Shown here piece by piece: positions 25,230 through 33,719 of a DNA stretch of 64,000 nt. Every line of letters starts with the position of its first letter. Within the stretch, counting starts at the first letter, position 1. The position numbers and the translations under genes were made by a program. This DNA comes from Stagnihabitans tardus (lineage in GTDB: Bacteria; Pseudomonadota; Alphaproteobacteria; Rhodobacterales; Rhodobacteraceae): NCBI RefSeq assembly GCF_009925085.1, contig NZ_JAABNR010000006.1, forward strand, positions 173,356 to 237,355, read 5' to 3'. The notes beneath the pieces are model-generated. The model did no database searches and was not told the origin of the DNA. It saw only the letters and a list, made by a program, of their open reading frames with translations.

Positions 25230-28221
25230 TCTGCTTCTCCCCTTCCTTGTCATAGAAGACCGGGTCGACGACCTTGGCCTTGATGGGCTGGCCCGTGATG
25301 GCGCTGAACTCGACGACATCGCCCATGCGGGAGAGACCGCCCTTGATCAGCCCCATGGCGATGCCCTTCTTCAGCGTGGGCGAATAATAGGTCGAGGTCA
25401 CCCGGCCCTGGACATTGCCCTGCCCGTTGGCATTCACCCCCGGCGCGAGGATATAGGCACCGTCGGGGATGACCGAGCCGTCCAGCGTCTCGAAGCCCGC
25501 AAGCTTCCAGCGGTCGGGCGAGGCGAGATAGGTCCGCTCCTGGCCGCGCTTGCCGAGGTAATCGGCCTTCTTCTTGCTGATCGCCCAGCCGAGGTTGAGG
25601 TCTTGCGGGATGACCGTGCCATCGGTCTCGTCGCCCATCATGATGAAGCCCTTCTCGGCCCGCATCACGTGCATGGCCTCGGTGCCATAGGCCACGATGC
25701 CGTGCTCTTGACCGGCTTCCATCAGCGCCTCCCAGAGCGCCAGGCCGTGACCGGCCGGGACGGCGATTTCGTAGGAGAGCTCGCCCGAGAAGGAGATGCG
25801 GTGGACGCGGACGGGAAGGCCTGCAAGCGTGCCCTCCTTGAAGGTCATGAAGGGCATGGTTTCGGCGGAGACATCCATGCCGCCGAGCTTTTCCAGGACC
25901 TTGCGGGCTTTCGGGCCAGCGACGGCGATCTGGGCATATTGCTCGGTGACATTGGCGGTATAGACCTGCCAGTCCCACCATTCGCATTGCAGCCAGTCTT
26001 CCATATGGGCATGGATGCGCTCGGCGCCGCCGGTGGTGGTGTGGCAGAGCCAGGTGTCTTCATCCAGGCGAATGACGACGCCGTCATCGGTCAGGAAGCC
26101 CGCCTCGGTGCACATCAGGCCGTAACGGCATTTGCCGATCCCGAGGTTCGACATGACATTGGTGTAGAGCATGTCGAGGAAGCGGCCCGCATCCGGGCCC
26201 TTGACGATCAGCTTGCCCAGCGTCGAGGCGTCGAGGAGGCCCACACCACTACGGACGGCGAGGATTTCGCGGTCGACGGCCTGGCTATGGGTCTCGCCGC
26301 CCTTCGGGTAGCAATAAGCGCGGCGCCAGAGGCCGACGGGCTCCATATAGGCGTTGTGCTTCAGGTGCCAGTCGTTGATCGGCGTCTTGCGGAGCGGCTG
26401 GAATATCTCGCCACGGGATTCGCCAGCCAGGGCGCCCAGGGTGACGGGCGTATAGGGCGGGCGGAAGGTCGTGGTGCCGACATTGGGGATATCGGTGTTC
26501 AAGGACTGGGCGAGGACCGCCAGGCCGTTGATATTCGAGAGTTTCCCCTGATCCGTCGCCATGCCGAGCGTGGTGTAGCGCTTGGTGTGTTCGACGGACT
26601 CGTAGCCCTCACGCGCGGCGAGTTGCACGTCCGAGACCTTCACGTCGTTCTGGTAGTCGAGCCACATCTTGGAGCGCAGCTGGATCGGCGCGCCCTGCGG
26701 CATGGTCCAGACTGGCTCCAAGGGCGCCTCGTCGGAGGGCGCTGCCTGGGCTGCGACCCCTGAAGGGGTCACGCCTGCGGCAGCGGCGGCGCCTTGCGCC
26801 GCGTCCGGAAGGATGGCGGTCGCTTGCAGGTGACCATTGGCCGCTCCCACCGCGTAGACGAGCGCCTGGCCGTCATGCGAGGTCGGCGGCTTGGTGGCAT
26901 CGGGGCGGAACATGGCTTGCGCCTCGTCCCAGAGAAGCTTGCCGCCGCAATGGGACCAGAGATGGACGACGGGGGACCAGCCGCCCGACATGGCGACCGC
27001 ATCGCAGGCGATCTCCTCGAGCACCGCGCCTTCGCCGGCTTGCAGGCAGATGGCGACGCCGGTGACGCGCTTGCCGCCCTTGACCTTGGCGATGGCCTTG
27101 CCGGCCTCGACCCGGATGCCCATGGCGCGGGCCTTGGTCGGCAGCGGGCCATTGGCCGAGGCCCGGGCGTCGAGGATCACGGGGACCGCGAGCCCTGCCT
27201 CTTTCAGCGCGATGGCGGTGCGGTAGGCGTCGTCGTTGTTGGTCACGACCACGGTGCGGTCACCGGGGGAAACCGCCCAGTTCACCACGTAATCGCGCAC
27301 CGCCGAGGCCAGCATGACGCCGGGGATATCGTTGCCCGCGAAGGACAGGGGACGTTCCAGCGCCCCGGTGGCGGCGACGATGCGGGTGGCGCGGATCCGC
27401 CAGAGACGCTTCTTCGGGCGGCCATCGCCCGGGGTGTGATCGGCCACGCGCTCTTCGGCGAGGATATAGCCGTGGTCATAGACGCCCGCCGCCATGCAGC
27501 GGGTCTTCAGCGTCACATTGGGCATCTTGGCCAGGTCGGCGACGGTGGCGGCGATCCAGTCCGCCGCCGGGCGGCCGTCGATCACATCGCCATCGACCGG
27601 GGCGCGGCCGCCCCAATAGGGCGTCTGCTCCAAAAGGATGACCCGCTTGCCCGCTTGGCCTGCGACAAGCGCGGCCTGGAGGCCAGCGATGCCGCCGCCT
27701 GCGATGAGGACGTCGCAGAAGTCATAGGCCTGTTCGTAATGGTCGGCATCGGCCTCCTTGGGCGCTTTGCCCAGGCCCGCGGACTGACGGATCACCGGCT
27801 CGAAGACATGCTTCCAGGCGAAACGCGGATGGATGAAGGTCTTGTAGTAAAAGCCCCCCACCAGGAAGCGCGCGAAGGCGTTGTTCACCGCGCCCACGTC
27901 GAATTCAAGGCTCGGCCAGTGGTTCTGGCTGGAGAGCTCGGCACCCGCGTAAAGCTCGGTCGTCGTGGTGCGCTGGTTGGGCTCGAAACGGCCGCCCTGG
28001 CCCAGGTGCACCAGGGCATTGGGCTCTTCGGCACCCGAGGCCACGAGACCGCGCGGACGGTGATACTTGAAGGAGCGGCCGAGCAGCATCTGGTCATTGC
28101 CCAGAAGGGCCGAGGCGAGCGTATCGCCCTGGTAGCCCTTCAGGCGCTTGCCGTTGAAGACGAAATCCAAAGCCTTGGAGCGGTCGAGAAGACGGCCCCC
28201 TTTCGACAGACGGGTGCTCAT
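25222..28221 (-). CDS. soxA: sarcosine oxidase alpha subunit
   Basis: The 999-residue product has an N-terminal 2Fe-2S-like fold that lacks cluster cysteines (FNGKRLKGYQGDTLASALLG). A dinucleotide-binding domain follows (DVLIAGGGIAGLQAALVAGQ, near residue 170), and then C-terminal aminomethyltransferase-like domains (RCYGLMCTEAGFLTDDGVV; AEKGFIMMGDETDGTVIPQD read in parts). This fits the large subunit, which binds NAD and tetrahydrofolate and releases 5,10-methylene-tetrahydrofolate. The start overlaps soxD by 4 bp (ATGA). Confidence 0.97.
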   Translation of the reverse strand: MSTRLSKGGRLLDRSKALDFVFNGKRLKGYQGDTLASALLGNDQMLLGRSFKYHRPRGLVASGAEEPNALVHLGQGGRFEPNQRTTTTELYAGAELSSQNHWPSLEFDVGAVNNAFARFLVGGFYYKTFIHPRFAWKHVFEPVIRQSAGLGKAPKEADADHYEQAYDFCDVLIAGGGIAGLQAALVAGQAGKRVILLEQTPYWGGRAPVDGDVIDGRPAADWIAATVADLAKMPNVTLKTRCMAAGVYDHGYILAEERVADHTPGDGRPKKRLWRIRATRIVAATGALERPLSFAGNDIPGVMLASAVRDYVVNWAVSPGDRTVVVTNNDDAYRTAIALKEAGLAVPVILDARASANGPLPTKARAMGIRVEAGKAIAKVKGGKRVTGVAICLQAGEGAVLEEIACDAVAMSGGWSPVVHLWSHCGGKLLWDEAQAMFRPDATKPPTSHDGQALVYAVGAANGHLQATAILPDAAQGAAAAAGVTPSGVAAQAAPSDEAPLEPVWTMPQGAPIQLRSKMWLDYQNDVKVSDVQLAAREGYESVEHTKRYTTLGMATDQGKLSNINGLAVLAQSLNTDIPNVGTTTFRPPYTPVTLGALAGESRGEIFQPLRKTPINDWHLKHNAYMEPVGLWRRAYCYPKGGETHSQAVDREILAVRSGVGLLDASTLGKLIVKGPDAGRFLDMLYTNVMSNLGIGKCRYGLMCTEAGFLTDDGVVIRLDEDTWLCHTTTGGAERIHAHMEDWLQCEWWDWQVYTANVTEQYAQIAVAGPKARKVLEKLGGMDVSAETMPFMTFKEGTLAGLPVRVHRISFSGELSYEIAVPAGHGLALWEALMEAGQEHGIVAYGTEAMHVMRAEKGFIMMGDETDGTVIPQDLNLGWAISKKKADYLGKRGQERTYLASPDRWKLAGFETLDGSVIPDGAYILAPGVNANGQGNVQGRVTSTYYSPTLKKGIAMGLIKGGLSRMGDVVEFSAITGQPIKAKVVDPVFYDKEGEKQNG

Positions 28222-28541
28222 TGGAAGCCCTTCCAGTCAGGCCGCTTGGCCTTGATCTTGTCTTGCAACGCTTGCGGCGGGGCGGAGACCTGTGCGGGAT
28301 AGGTGCCGAAGACCTCGAGCGTGGCCGTGCAGCGCGCGGCGAGGAACCACTTGCCGCAGCCATAGGCATGGCGCCAGCGTTCGAAATGCACGCCCTTGGG
28401 GTTCTTGCGGGCGAACATATAGGCCTCGAACTCTTCGTCGGTGGAACCGGGGCCGAAGCGCTTCAGATGCGCCTCTCCGCCGGGGGAGAGTTCGGTTTCT
28501 TCGGCCTTCACCCCGCAATAGGGGCATTCAAGGATCAGCAT
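28218..28541 (-). CDS. soxD: sarcosine oxidase delta subunit
   Basis: The 107-residue product begins MLILECPYCGVKAEETEL and carries FERWRHAYGCGKWFLAARC. These are the cysteine and histidine positions of the zinc-binding delta subunit. Typical length is about 90-110. It overlaps soxA by 4 bp and is separated from the membrane-protein gene upstream by 16 bp. Confidence 0.95.
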   Translation of the reverse strand: MLILECPYCGVKAEETELSPGGEAHLKRFGPGSTDEEFEAYMFARKNPKGVHFERWRHAYGCGKWFLAARCTATLEVFGTYPAQVSAPPQALQDKIKAKRPDWKGFQ

Positions 28542-28557
28542 GGTTGGTCCTTTCGGT

Positions 28558-29067
28558 TCAGGAGGGGCATGTCCATGCCCCGCAGTGCAGACGGTTCAGC
28601 ATCAGGTCGCCGTAACCCCATTGCAGGGTCGAGACGAAGACCGAGGCCACTTCGGTGACGCGGGCCTGGGTCGCGCGGCGGTCGAGACGGGCGAAGAGCC
28701 GGCCCACGGCCTCGAGCTGGTGGTCGAAGTCACGGGCGGCGATCTCGGGGTCTTCGGGCTTGGCATCGCGCAGCATCAGGGGGCGGCCCTCGATGTCGCG
28801 GAGGTTCGAGCGCAGCGCCAGCACAAGGCCCTTGGTCAGGTAGGTCTGGTAGCTCTGCCGCGCCGAGGTGGTGACGGCGAAGGCCGCGAGCACGAGCCCC
28901 GTGCCGACCGCGCCCGCCCGGGAGAAATGCCCGGCATCGCCCGCGATCAGCGCCAGCGCCGAGACACTGAGCCAGACGGCCAGCGCCCCGATCACCAGGA
29001 GGCGCGAGCGCGCGGCCAGGCTTTCGGCCGCGAGAAGCTGGTCGACGATCTGGTCGAGGGTTTTCAT
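28558..29067 (-). CDS. membrane protein of unknown function inside the sox operon
   Basis: A 169-residue protein with two membrane helices (LLVIGALAVWLSVSALALIA and AVGTGLVLAAFAVTTSA) followed by a soluble helical part (DFDHQLEAVGRLFARLDRR). It lies between soxB and soxD, a spot where the operon of many bacteria has no gene. The helices flanked by a short N-terminus suggest the bulk faces the cytoplasm. No family recognised. Co-transcription with sox is likely from spacing (16 bp to soxD, 64 bp from soxB), but a role in sarcosine use is only inference. Confidence 0.75.
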   Translation of the reverse strand: MKTLDQIVDQLLAAESLAARSRLLVIGALAVWLSVSALALIAGDAGHFSRAGAVGTGLVLAAFAVTTSARQSYQTYLTKGLVLALRSNLRDIEGRPLMLRDAKPEDPEIAARDFDHQLEAVGRLFARLDRRATQARVTEVASVFVSTLQWGYGDLMLNRLHCGAWTCPS

Positions 29068-29077
29068 GGGGCCGCCC

Positions 29078-29127
29078 GCCGGGGGCTCTGCCCCCGGACC
29101 CCCGGAGTTTTTGGGCCAATTTGAAAG
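29078..29127 (+). repeat. intergenic hairpin repeat R2
   Basis: CCGGGGGCTCTGCCCCCGG hairpin, then CCCCCGGAGTTTTTGGGCCA and ATTTGAAAG. It fills nearly all of the 64 bp between soxB and the membrane-protein gene, so it would be transcribed within the sox mRNA (antisense strand of the element). Confidence 0.75.
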
Positions 29128-29131
29128 CGCA

Positions 29132-30400
29132 TCAGTGCGCCACCCCCGCGGCGACCGACTCGTCGATGAAGCGGCCTTCCTTGAAGCGCCACATCGAGAA
29201 TTCTTCGGCCAGGGGGCCCGGTTCGCCCTTGGCCATGAGTTCCGCCATGGCCCAGCCCGAGCCAGGGATGGCCTTGAAGCCGCCGGTGCCCCAGCCGCAG
29301 TTCATGAAGCAATTGCCGAGGGGCGTCTTGGAGATGATGGGCGAGCGGTCGCCGGTCATGTCGACGATCCCGCCCCATTGCCGCAGCATCTTGAGGCGCG
29401 AGATCATCGGGAAGGTCTCGATCAGGGCGCGCAGGGTTTCCTCGATATGGTGGAAGGAGCCGCGCTGGGTGAAGTTGTTGAACCCGTCGGTGCCGCCGCC
29501 GATCACCATCTCGCCCTTGTCGCTTTGCGACATGTAGCCATGGACGGTGTTGGCCATGACGACCACATCCATGCAGGGCTTGATGGGTTCCGAGACGAGG
29601 GCTTGCAGGGCGACCGCCTCGACCGGCAGGCGGAAGCCCGCCATATCGGCCACCTGGCCCGAATGGCCCGCGACCACGATGCCGAGCTTCTTCGTCTGGA
29701 TATAGCCCTTGGTCGTCTCGATCCCCGTCACCACGCCACCCGCCGAGGTCACGCCCTTGACCTCGCATTGCTGGATGATGTCCATGCCCATGGCCGAGCA
29801 GGCCCTGGCATAGCCCCAGGCCACCGCGTCATGGCGCGCCGTGCCGCCACGCGCCTGGTAAAGCGCCCCAAGGATCGGATAGCGCGGACCGTCGATGTTG
29901 ATGATCGGCACCAGCTCCTTGACCTTCTGGGGCGAGATCCACTCGGTCTCGACGCCCTGGATCTTGTTGGCATGCACCGTGCGCAGATAGCCGCGCACCT
30001 CGTGATGGGTCTGGCCCAGCATCAACAGGCCCCGGGGCGAGAACATGACGTTGTAGTTCAGGTCCTGCGACAGGGTCTCATACAGCGAACGGGCCTTTTC
30101 GTAGATCGCCGCCGATGGGTCTTGCAGATAGTTCGACCGGATGATCGTCGTATTCCGCCCCGTGTTGCCGCCGCCCAGCCAGCCCTTCTCGATCACCGCG
30201 ACATTGGTGATGCCGTGGTTCTTGCCAAGGTAGTAGGCCGTGGCGAGCCCATGGCCCCCGGCGCCCACGATCACCGCGTCATAGGATTTCTTCGGCTCGG
30301 GCGAGGCCCAGGCCTTCTCCCAGCCCATGTGCCAGGACAGCGCTTCCTTCGCCAGGGCGAAGACGGAGTAGCGTTTGGAGGGTCTCGCTTGGGCGGTCAT
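29132..30400 (-). CDS. soxB: sarcosine oxidase beta subunit
   Basis: The start at 30400 (MTAQARPSKRYSVFALAKEA) follows GAGG; an upstream in-frame start would reach into the promoter. The 422-residue product has the FAD-binding motif AVIVGAGGHGLATAYYLGKN near residue 42 and the DAO-family C-terminal pattern DRSPIISKTPLGNCFMNCGW. Beta holds the flavins and oxidises sarcosine, with hydrogen peroxide as by-product. It heads the operon and is divergent from ccmI, with about 220 bp between. Confidence 0.97.
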   Translation of the reverse strand: MTAQARPSKRYSVFALAKEALSWHMGWEKAWASPEPKKSYDAVIVGAGGHGLATAYYLGKNHGITNVAVIEKGWLGGGNTGRNTTIIRSNYLQDPSAAIYEKARSLYETLSQDLNYNVMFSPRGLLMLGQTHHEVRGYLRTVHANKIQGVETEWISPQKVKELVPIINIDGPRYPILGALYQARGGTARHDAVAWGYARACSAMGMDIIQQCEVKGVTSAGGVVTGIETTKGYIQTKKLGIVVAGHSGQVADMAGFRLPVEAVALQALVSEPIKPCMDVVVMANTVHGYMSQSDKGEMVIGGGTDGFNNFTQRGSFHHIEETLRALIETFPMISRLKMLRQWGGIVDMTGDRSPIISKTPLGNCFMNCGWGTGGFKAIPGSGWAMAELMAKGEPGPLAEEFSMWRFKEGRFIDESVAAGVAH

Positions 30401-30621
30401 AGGGGGCCTCTGGTCTTTGGGGCGATGCCTATCCATGGCAGGCAGGGCGGTTTTATCTGAGCCCTCAAACGTCACAATGGGGAAAATTGCGACAAGATGT
30501 CGGAGAATGTGGGTTTGGCCCGATCACAAGCAAGAGGGTCGGACAATCTGACCCTGCCTTTGGCCTTTTGCAGGACGGGGGCACAGGCTAATCAGGGGCC
30601 AAGACAAGCGAAGGGCCCAAG

Positions 30622-31830
30622 ATGATCACGTTCTGGATTTCGGCAGGGGCCATGTGCCTGATGGTGGCGGTGGTGCTCTTCCAGGCGCTGCGGCGCGGGG
30701 CGGCTGACGAGGGTCCGGCCGATGTCGCGATCTACCGCGACCAGTTGGCCGAGGTGGCCCGCGACGAGGCGCGCGGCACGATCAGCCAGGACGAGGCCGC
30801 GCGGCTGCGGCTTGAAGTCTCGCGCCGCCTGCTCGAGGCCGACAAGCGCCAGGCCGAAGCGGGGGGCGCCTTGCCCGCCTGGCTGCCGGGGGCGGTGATC
30901 GCGGGGCTTCTGGCGCTGGCGGTGTTCCTCTACAACGGCGGCGGTCCCGTGACGGGGCTTGGCGCACCGGGTTACGAGGACCTGCCGCTGGCCCTGCGCC
31001 TGTCTCAGGCCGAGGAGGCCTATGCCGCAAGGCCCTCGCAGGAGGCGGCCGAGGCCGCGCGCGACCCCTGGGTGGCGCCCGAGGGCACCGATGCGCAGAC
31101 GCTGGAGCTGATGGACAAGCTTCGGGCGGCGGTGGCGGGGCGGCCGCAGGATCTGACGGGCCATGAGCTTCTGGTCGAGAACGAGATCAAGCTCGGCAAT
31201 TTCGCCGGGGCGCGCAAGGCGCAAGAGGGGATCCTGGCGATCAAGGGGGACAAGGCCGGGGCCGAGGATTGGCTGCGGGCGGCCGAGCTGAAGATCTATG
31301 CCACGGGCGGCGTGGTGACGCCCGAGGCCGAGGCCGACCTGGGCGAGGTCCTGGGCCGCGACCCGCAGAACGGCGCCGCGCGCTTCTGGCTTGGGCTGAT
31401 GGCCGCGCAGGTGGGCCGCCCCGACCGCGCCTTCCAGATGTGGGAGCCGCTCCTGGCAGAGGGGCCCCAGGATGCGCCCTGGATGGAGCCGATCCGCAGC
31501 CAGATCGAACAGGTCGCGGCCGCGGCGGGCGTGCCCTATGCCCTGCCCGAGACTGGCCCCTCGGCCGAAGACATGGCGGCGGCGGCCGAAATGTCGCCCG
31601 AGGATCGTCAGGCCATGATCGAAACCATGGTCGCGGGGCTCGAAGAGCGGCTGATGGCCGAAGGCGGCCCGGTCGAGGACTGGGTCAAGCTGATCAACGC
31701 GCTGATGGTGCTTCAGGCGCCTGACCGCGCCAAGGCGGCCTATGCCAAGGCGCGGGCCGATCTGGCCGCCGATCCCGGCGCCATGGCGGCCTTGAAGGCT
31801 GCGGCCGATGCGGCGGGGGTTGCGGAATGA
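30622..31830 (+). CDS. ccmI: cytochrome c biogenesis protein CcmI
   Basis: The 402-residue product starts with a membrane helix (MITFWISAGAMCLMVAVVLF). A cytoplasmic leucine-zipper-like loop follows (DEARGTISQDEAARLRLEVS), then a second helix (LPGAVIAGLLALAVFLY) and a periplasmic TPR part. CcmI receives apocytochrome c and hands it to the haem ligation complex CcmFH. The YRDQLAEVARD segment is typical. The stop overlaps the ruvX start by 4 bp. Confidence 0.94.
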   Translation: MITFWISAGAMCLMVAVVLFQALRRGAADEGPADVAIYRDQLAEVARDEARGTISQDEAARLRLEVSRRLLEADKRQAEAGGALPAWLPGAVIAGLLALAVFLYNGGGPVTGLGAPGYEDLPLALRLSQAEEAYAARPSQEAAEAARDPWVAPEGTDAQTLELMDKLRAAVAGRPQDLTGHELLVENEIKLGNFAGARKAQEGILAIKGDKAGAEDWLRAAELKIYATGGVVTPEAEADLGEVLGRDPQNGAARFWLGLMAAQVGRPDRAFQMWEPLLAEGPQDAPWMEPIRSQIEQVAAAAGVPYALPETGPSAEDMAAAAEMSPEDRQAMIETMVAGLEERLMAEGGPVEDWVKLINALMVLQAPDRAKAAYAKARADLAADPGAMAALKAAADAAGVAE

Positions 31831-32315
31831 TCCTGCCAGGTATCGCAGAGTTTGCCGCCGCCCTGCCCCGCCACGGCGCCCTGGCCGGGCTCGACCTTGG
31901 GACGGTGACCATCGGCGTGGCGATCTCGGACACAAGGCGCCAGGTCGCCTCGCCCTTCTCCGTCATCAAGCGGGTGAAATTCACCCAGGATGCGGCGGCC
32001 CTGCTGGAGATTTGCCTCAAGCGCGAAGTCGTGGGCCTGGTCCTGGGCCTGCCCCTGAACATGGACGGCTCGCGCGGGCCCCGCGTGCAATCGACCGAGG
32101 CCTTTGCGCGCAACCTTGAAAAGCTGACGGCCCTGCCCATCACCTTTTGGGACGAGCGCCTGTCGACGGTGGCGGCGGAACGGGTGCTCCTGGAGGCGGA
32201 TGCGTCGCGAAAGCGTCGCGATCAGGTGGTCGACCAGGTGGCGGCGGGCTATATCCTGCAAGGGGCCCTGGACCGCATGGTCTTCGGCGGCATGGGGGGA
32301 TCTGATGTCCGATGA
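31827..32315 (+). CDS. ruvX: Holliday junction resolvase-like YqgF/RuvX
   Basis: The 162-residue product has the RNase H-like YqgF motifs: LDLGTVTIGVAISD near residue 22, VGLVLGLPLNMDGSRGPR, and WDERLSTVAAERVL with the catalytic acidic residues. It is linked to 16S rRNA processing and Holliday junction cleavage. ATGA overlap with ccmI and an 11-bp overlap with the next gene show one transcription unit. Confidence 0.95.
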   Translation: MILPGIAEFAAALPRHGALAGLDLGTVTIGVAISDTRRQVASPFSVIKRVKFTQDAAALLEICLKREVVGLVLGLPLNMDGSRGPRVQSTEAFARNLEKLTALPITFWDERLSTVAAERVLLEADASRKRRDQVVDQVAAGYILQGALDRMVFGGMGGSDVR

Positions 32316-32538
32316 GGTCTGGAAACGCGCCGAGGTCGAAAGCCCCTGCGTCAAGATCTGCGTGATCCACCCGGCGGCGCGGATCTGCGTCGGCTGCTAT
32401 CGCTCGATCGACGAGATCTCGCGCTGGGGGGGGATGAGCGCGGCCGAGCGCACCGCCGTCAAGGAGGCCCTGCCCGCCCGCGCCCGGACCCTGACCCAAA
32501 GGCGCGGCGGCCGCATGGGGCGCAGCACGCCGGAGTGA
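32305..32538 (+). CDS. DUF1289 small protein
   Basis: A 77-residue protein starting MSDEVWKRAEVESPCVKICV and carrying the DUF1289 cysteine pattern (SPCVKIC, then ICVGCYRSIDEISRW). The four cysteines probably bind a metal or iron-sulfur cluster. The start overlaps ruvX by 11 bp. DUF1289 proteins are common in proteobacteria and uncharacterised. Confidence 0.92.
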   Translation: MSDEVWKRAEVESPCVKICVIHPAARICVGCYRSIDEISRWGGMSAAERTAVKEALPARARTLTQRRGGRMGRSTPE

Positions 32539-33354
32539 CGCGAGGGGCGCCCGCCCTGCGCGGGGGGCGGCTGGCTTGGCCGGGGTGCTTTCAGCCTTGC
32601 GGATGGCAGGCAAGGCGCTGCCTTGGCGGCAACGCGCTTGGGGCGTGCTGTCCGGGGATGGCCAATCGTCCTGGGACCGCAGACCCAGCTCTCGAGACGC
32701 CCCGCCCGCGCCAGGCCAGGTGCCCCGGGCTGCGGCAGGCCGTCCAGACCCTTCCGGGCGGCCAGGCTTGCGCCTCCGCGGCCTGTCCGCCCATGACCCA
32801 TGCCCCTCACCCCGGGGACATCCGCATCCGTGACATGCGGACCGCGCCGCCTTGCAAGGCCCGGCCAGGGGATGCGCCCGGTCCGCCATGAAAAGCGCCG
32901 CAGCACAGGACGGCCAGGCGGGGGCAAGCCGCGACCAGGCCTTTGGTTTTCAGGTTGCGGTGTCCGGGCAAGGGGTCGCCCAGGATTGAGCGGCGCAAGG
33001 AGGGTGGAACCTTTCGTCAACCGTGGCAAGGCGCGCTCGCGCCGACAGGCCCGGGGCCGGAAAGCGGCGGGCTCGAACCGGGAGGGGGCTCAAGGGCGGC
33101 AAGGCCGCGACCCGTCCTGCCGCCCCATCGGCGAAGGCCGAGGCAGGCAATACCCCGGTCATGCCATCCGCTTGGCCCGAGCCCGCCATCGTGAAGCGGC
33201 TGCGGCGTCGCGCCGGTCGCCAGAGCACACGCCTGCGTCAACAAGACGAGGGGCAAGAGAAGCGGCGCCTCCCCGGCCCGTCAGGGCAGCCCCCCAGCCA
33301 GGGCCAGGGATGCCCAGAAGGCCCCATCCCTTGGCCAAGGGAACCCCCTCCCCC
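32539..33354. other. gene-free GC-rich stretch
   Basis: Eight hundred bp between the convergent DUF1289 gene and the repeat array contain no convincing gene. Minus-strand frames are open but compositionally like random GC-rich sequence. A decayed insertion element is possible, yet no transposase motif could be named. Confidence 0.4.
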
Positions 33355-33715
33355 CAGTCGGCAGAGCCCCCCGCAACGGATGACCATGCCCCACCAGTCG
33401 GCAGGGCGCCTCTCCCAGTCGGCAGAGCACGCCGCAACGGATGACCATGTCCCATCAGTCGGCCGGGCCCCTCCCCCAGTCGGCAGAGCCCCCGCAACGG
33501 ATGACCATGCCCCAACAGTCGGCAGGGCCCCTCTCCCAGTCGGCAGAGCCCCCGCAACGGATGACCATGTCCCATCAGTCGGCAGGGCCCCTCTCCCAGT
33601 CGGCAGAGCCCCCGCAACGGATGACCATGCCCCACCAGTCGGCAGGGCCCCTCTCCCAGTCGGCAGAGCCCCCCCCCTCAACAATTGCCCTTGCCCCCCA
33701 GTCGGCAGGGCCCCT
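33355..33715. repeat. tandem array of about six 60-bp units
   Basis: Each unit holds two copies of CAGTCGGCAG with alternating spacings of about 40 and 21 bp. They occur at 33355, 33395, 33416, 33456, 33477, 33516, 33537, 33576, 33597, 33636, 33657 and 33699. Between them are CGCAACGGATGACCATG and CCCCTCTCC. The central four units are almost identical; the edges are degenerate. The array lies between convergent genes and ends 5 bp before the stop of the PAS protein gene. Confidence 0.92.
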
Positions 33716-33719
33716 CCCC

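Noticed and set aside
30401..30621. Possible glycine riboswitch upstream of soxB
   Set aside because: No tandem aptamer core could be recognised in the 220-bp divergent region.
33355..33715. Possible CRISPR array
   Set aside because: Whole 60-bp units are repeated with no variable spacers, and no cas genes are present.
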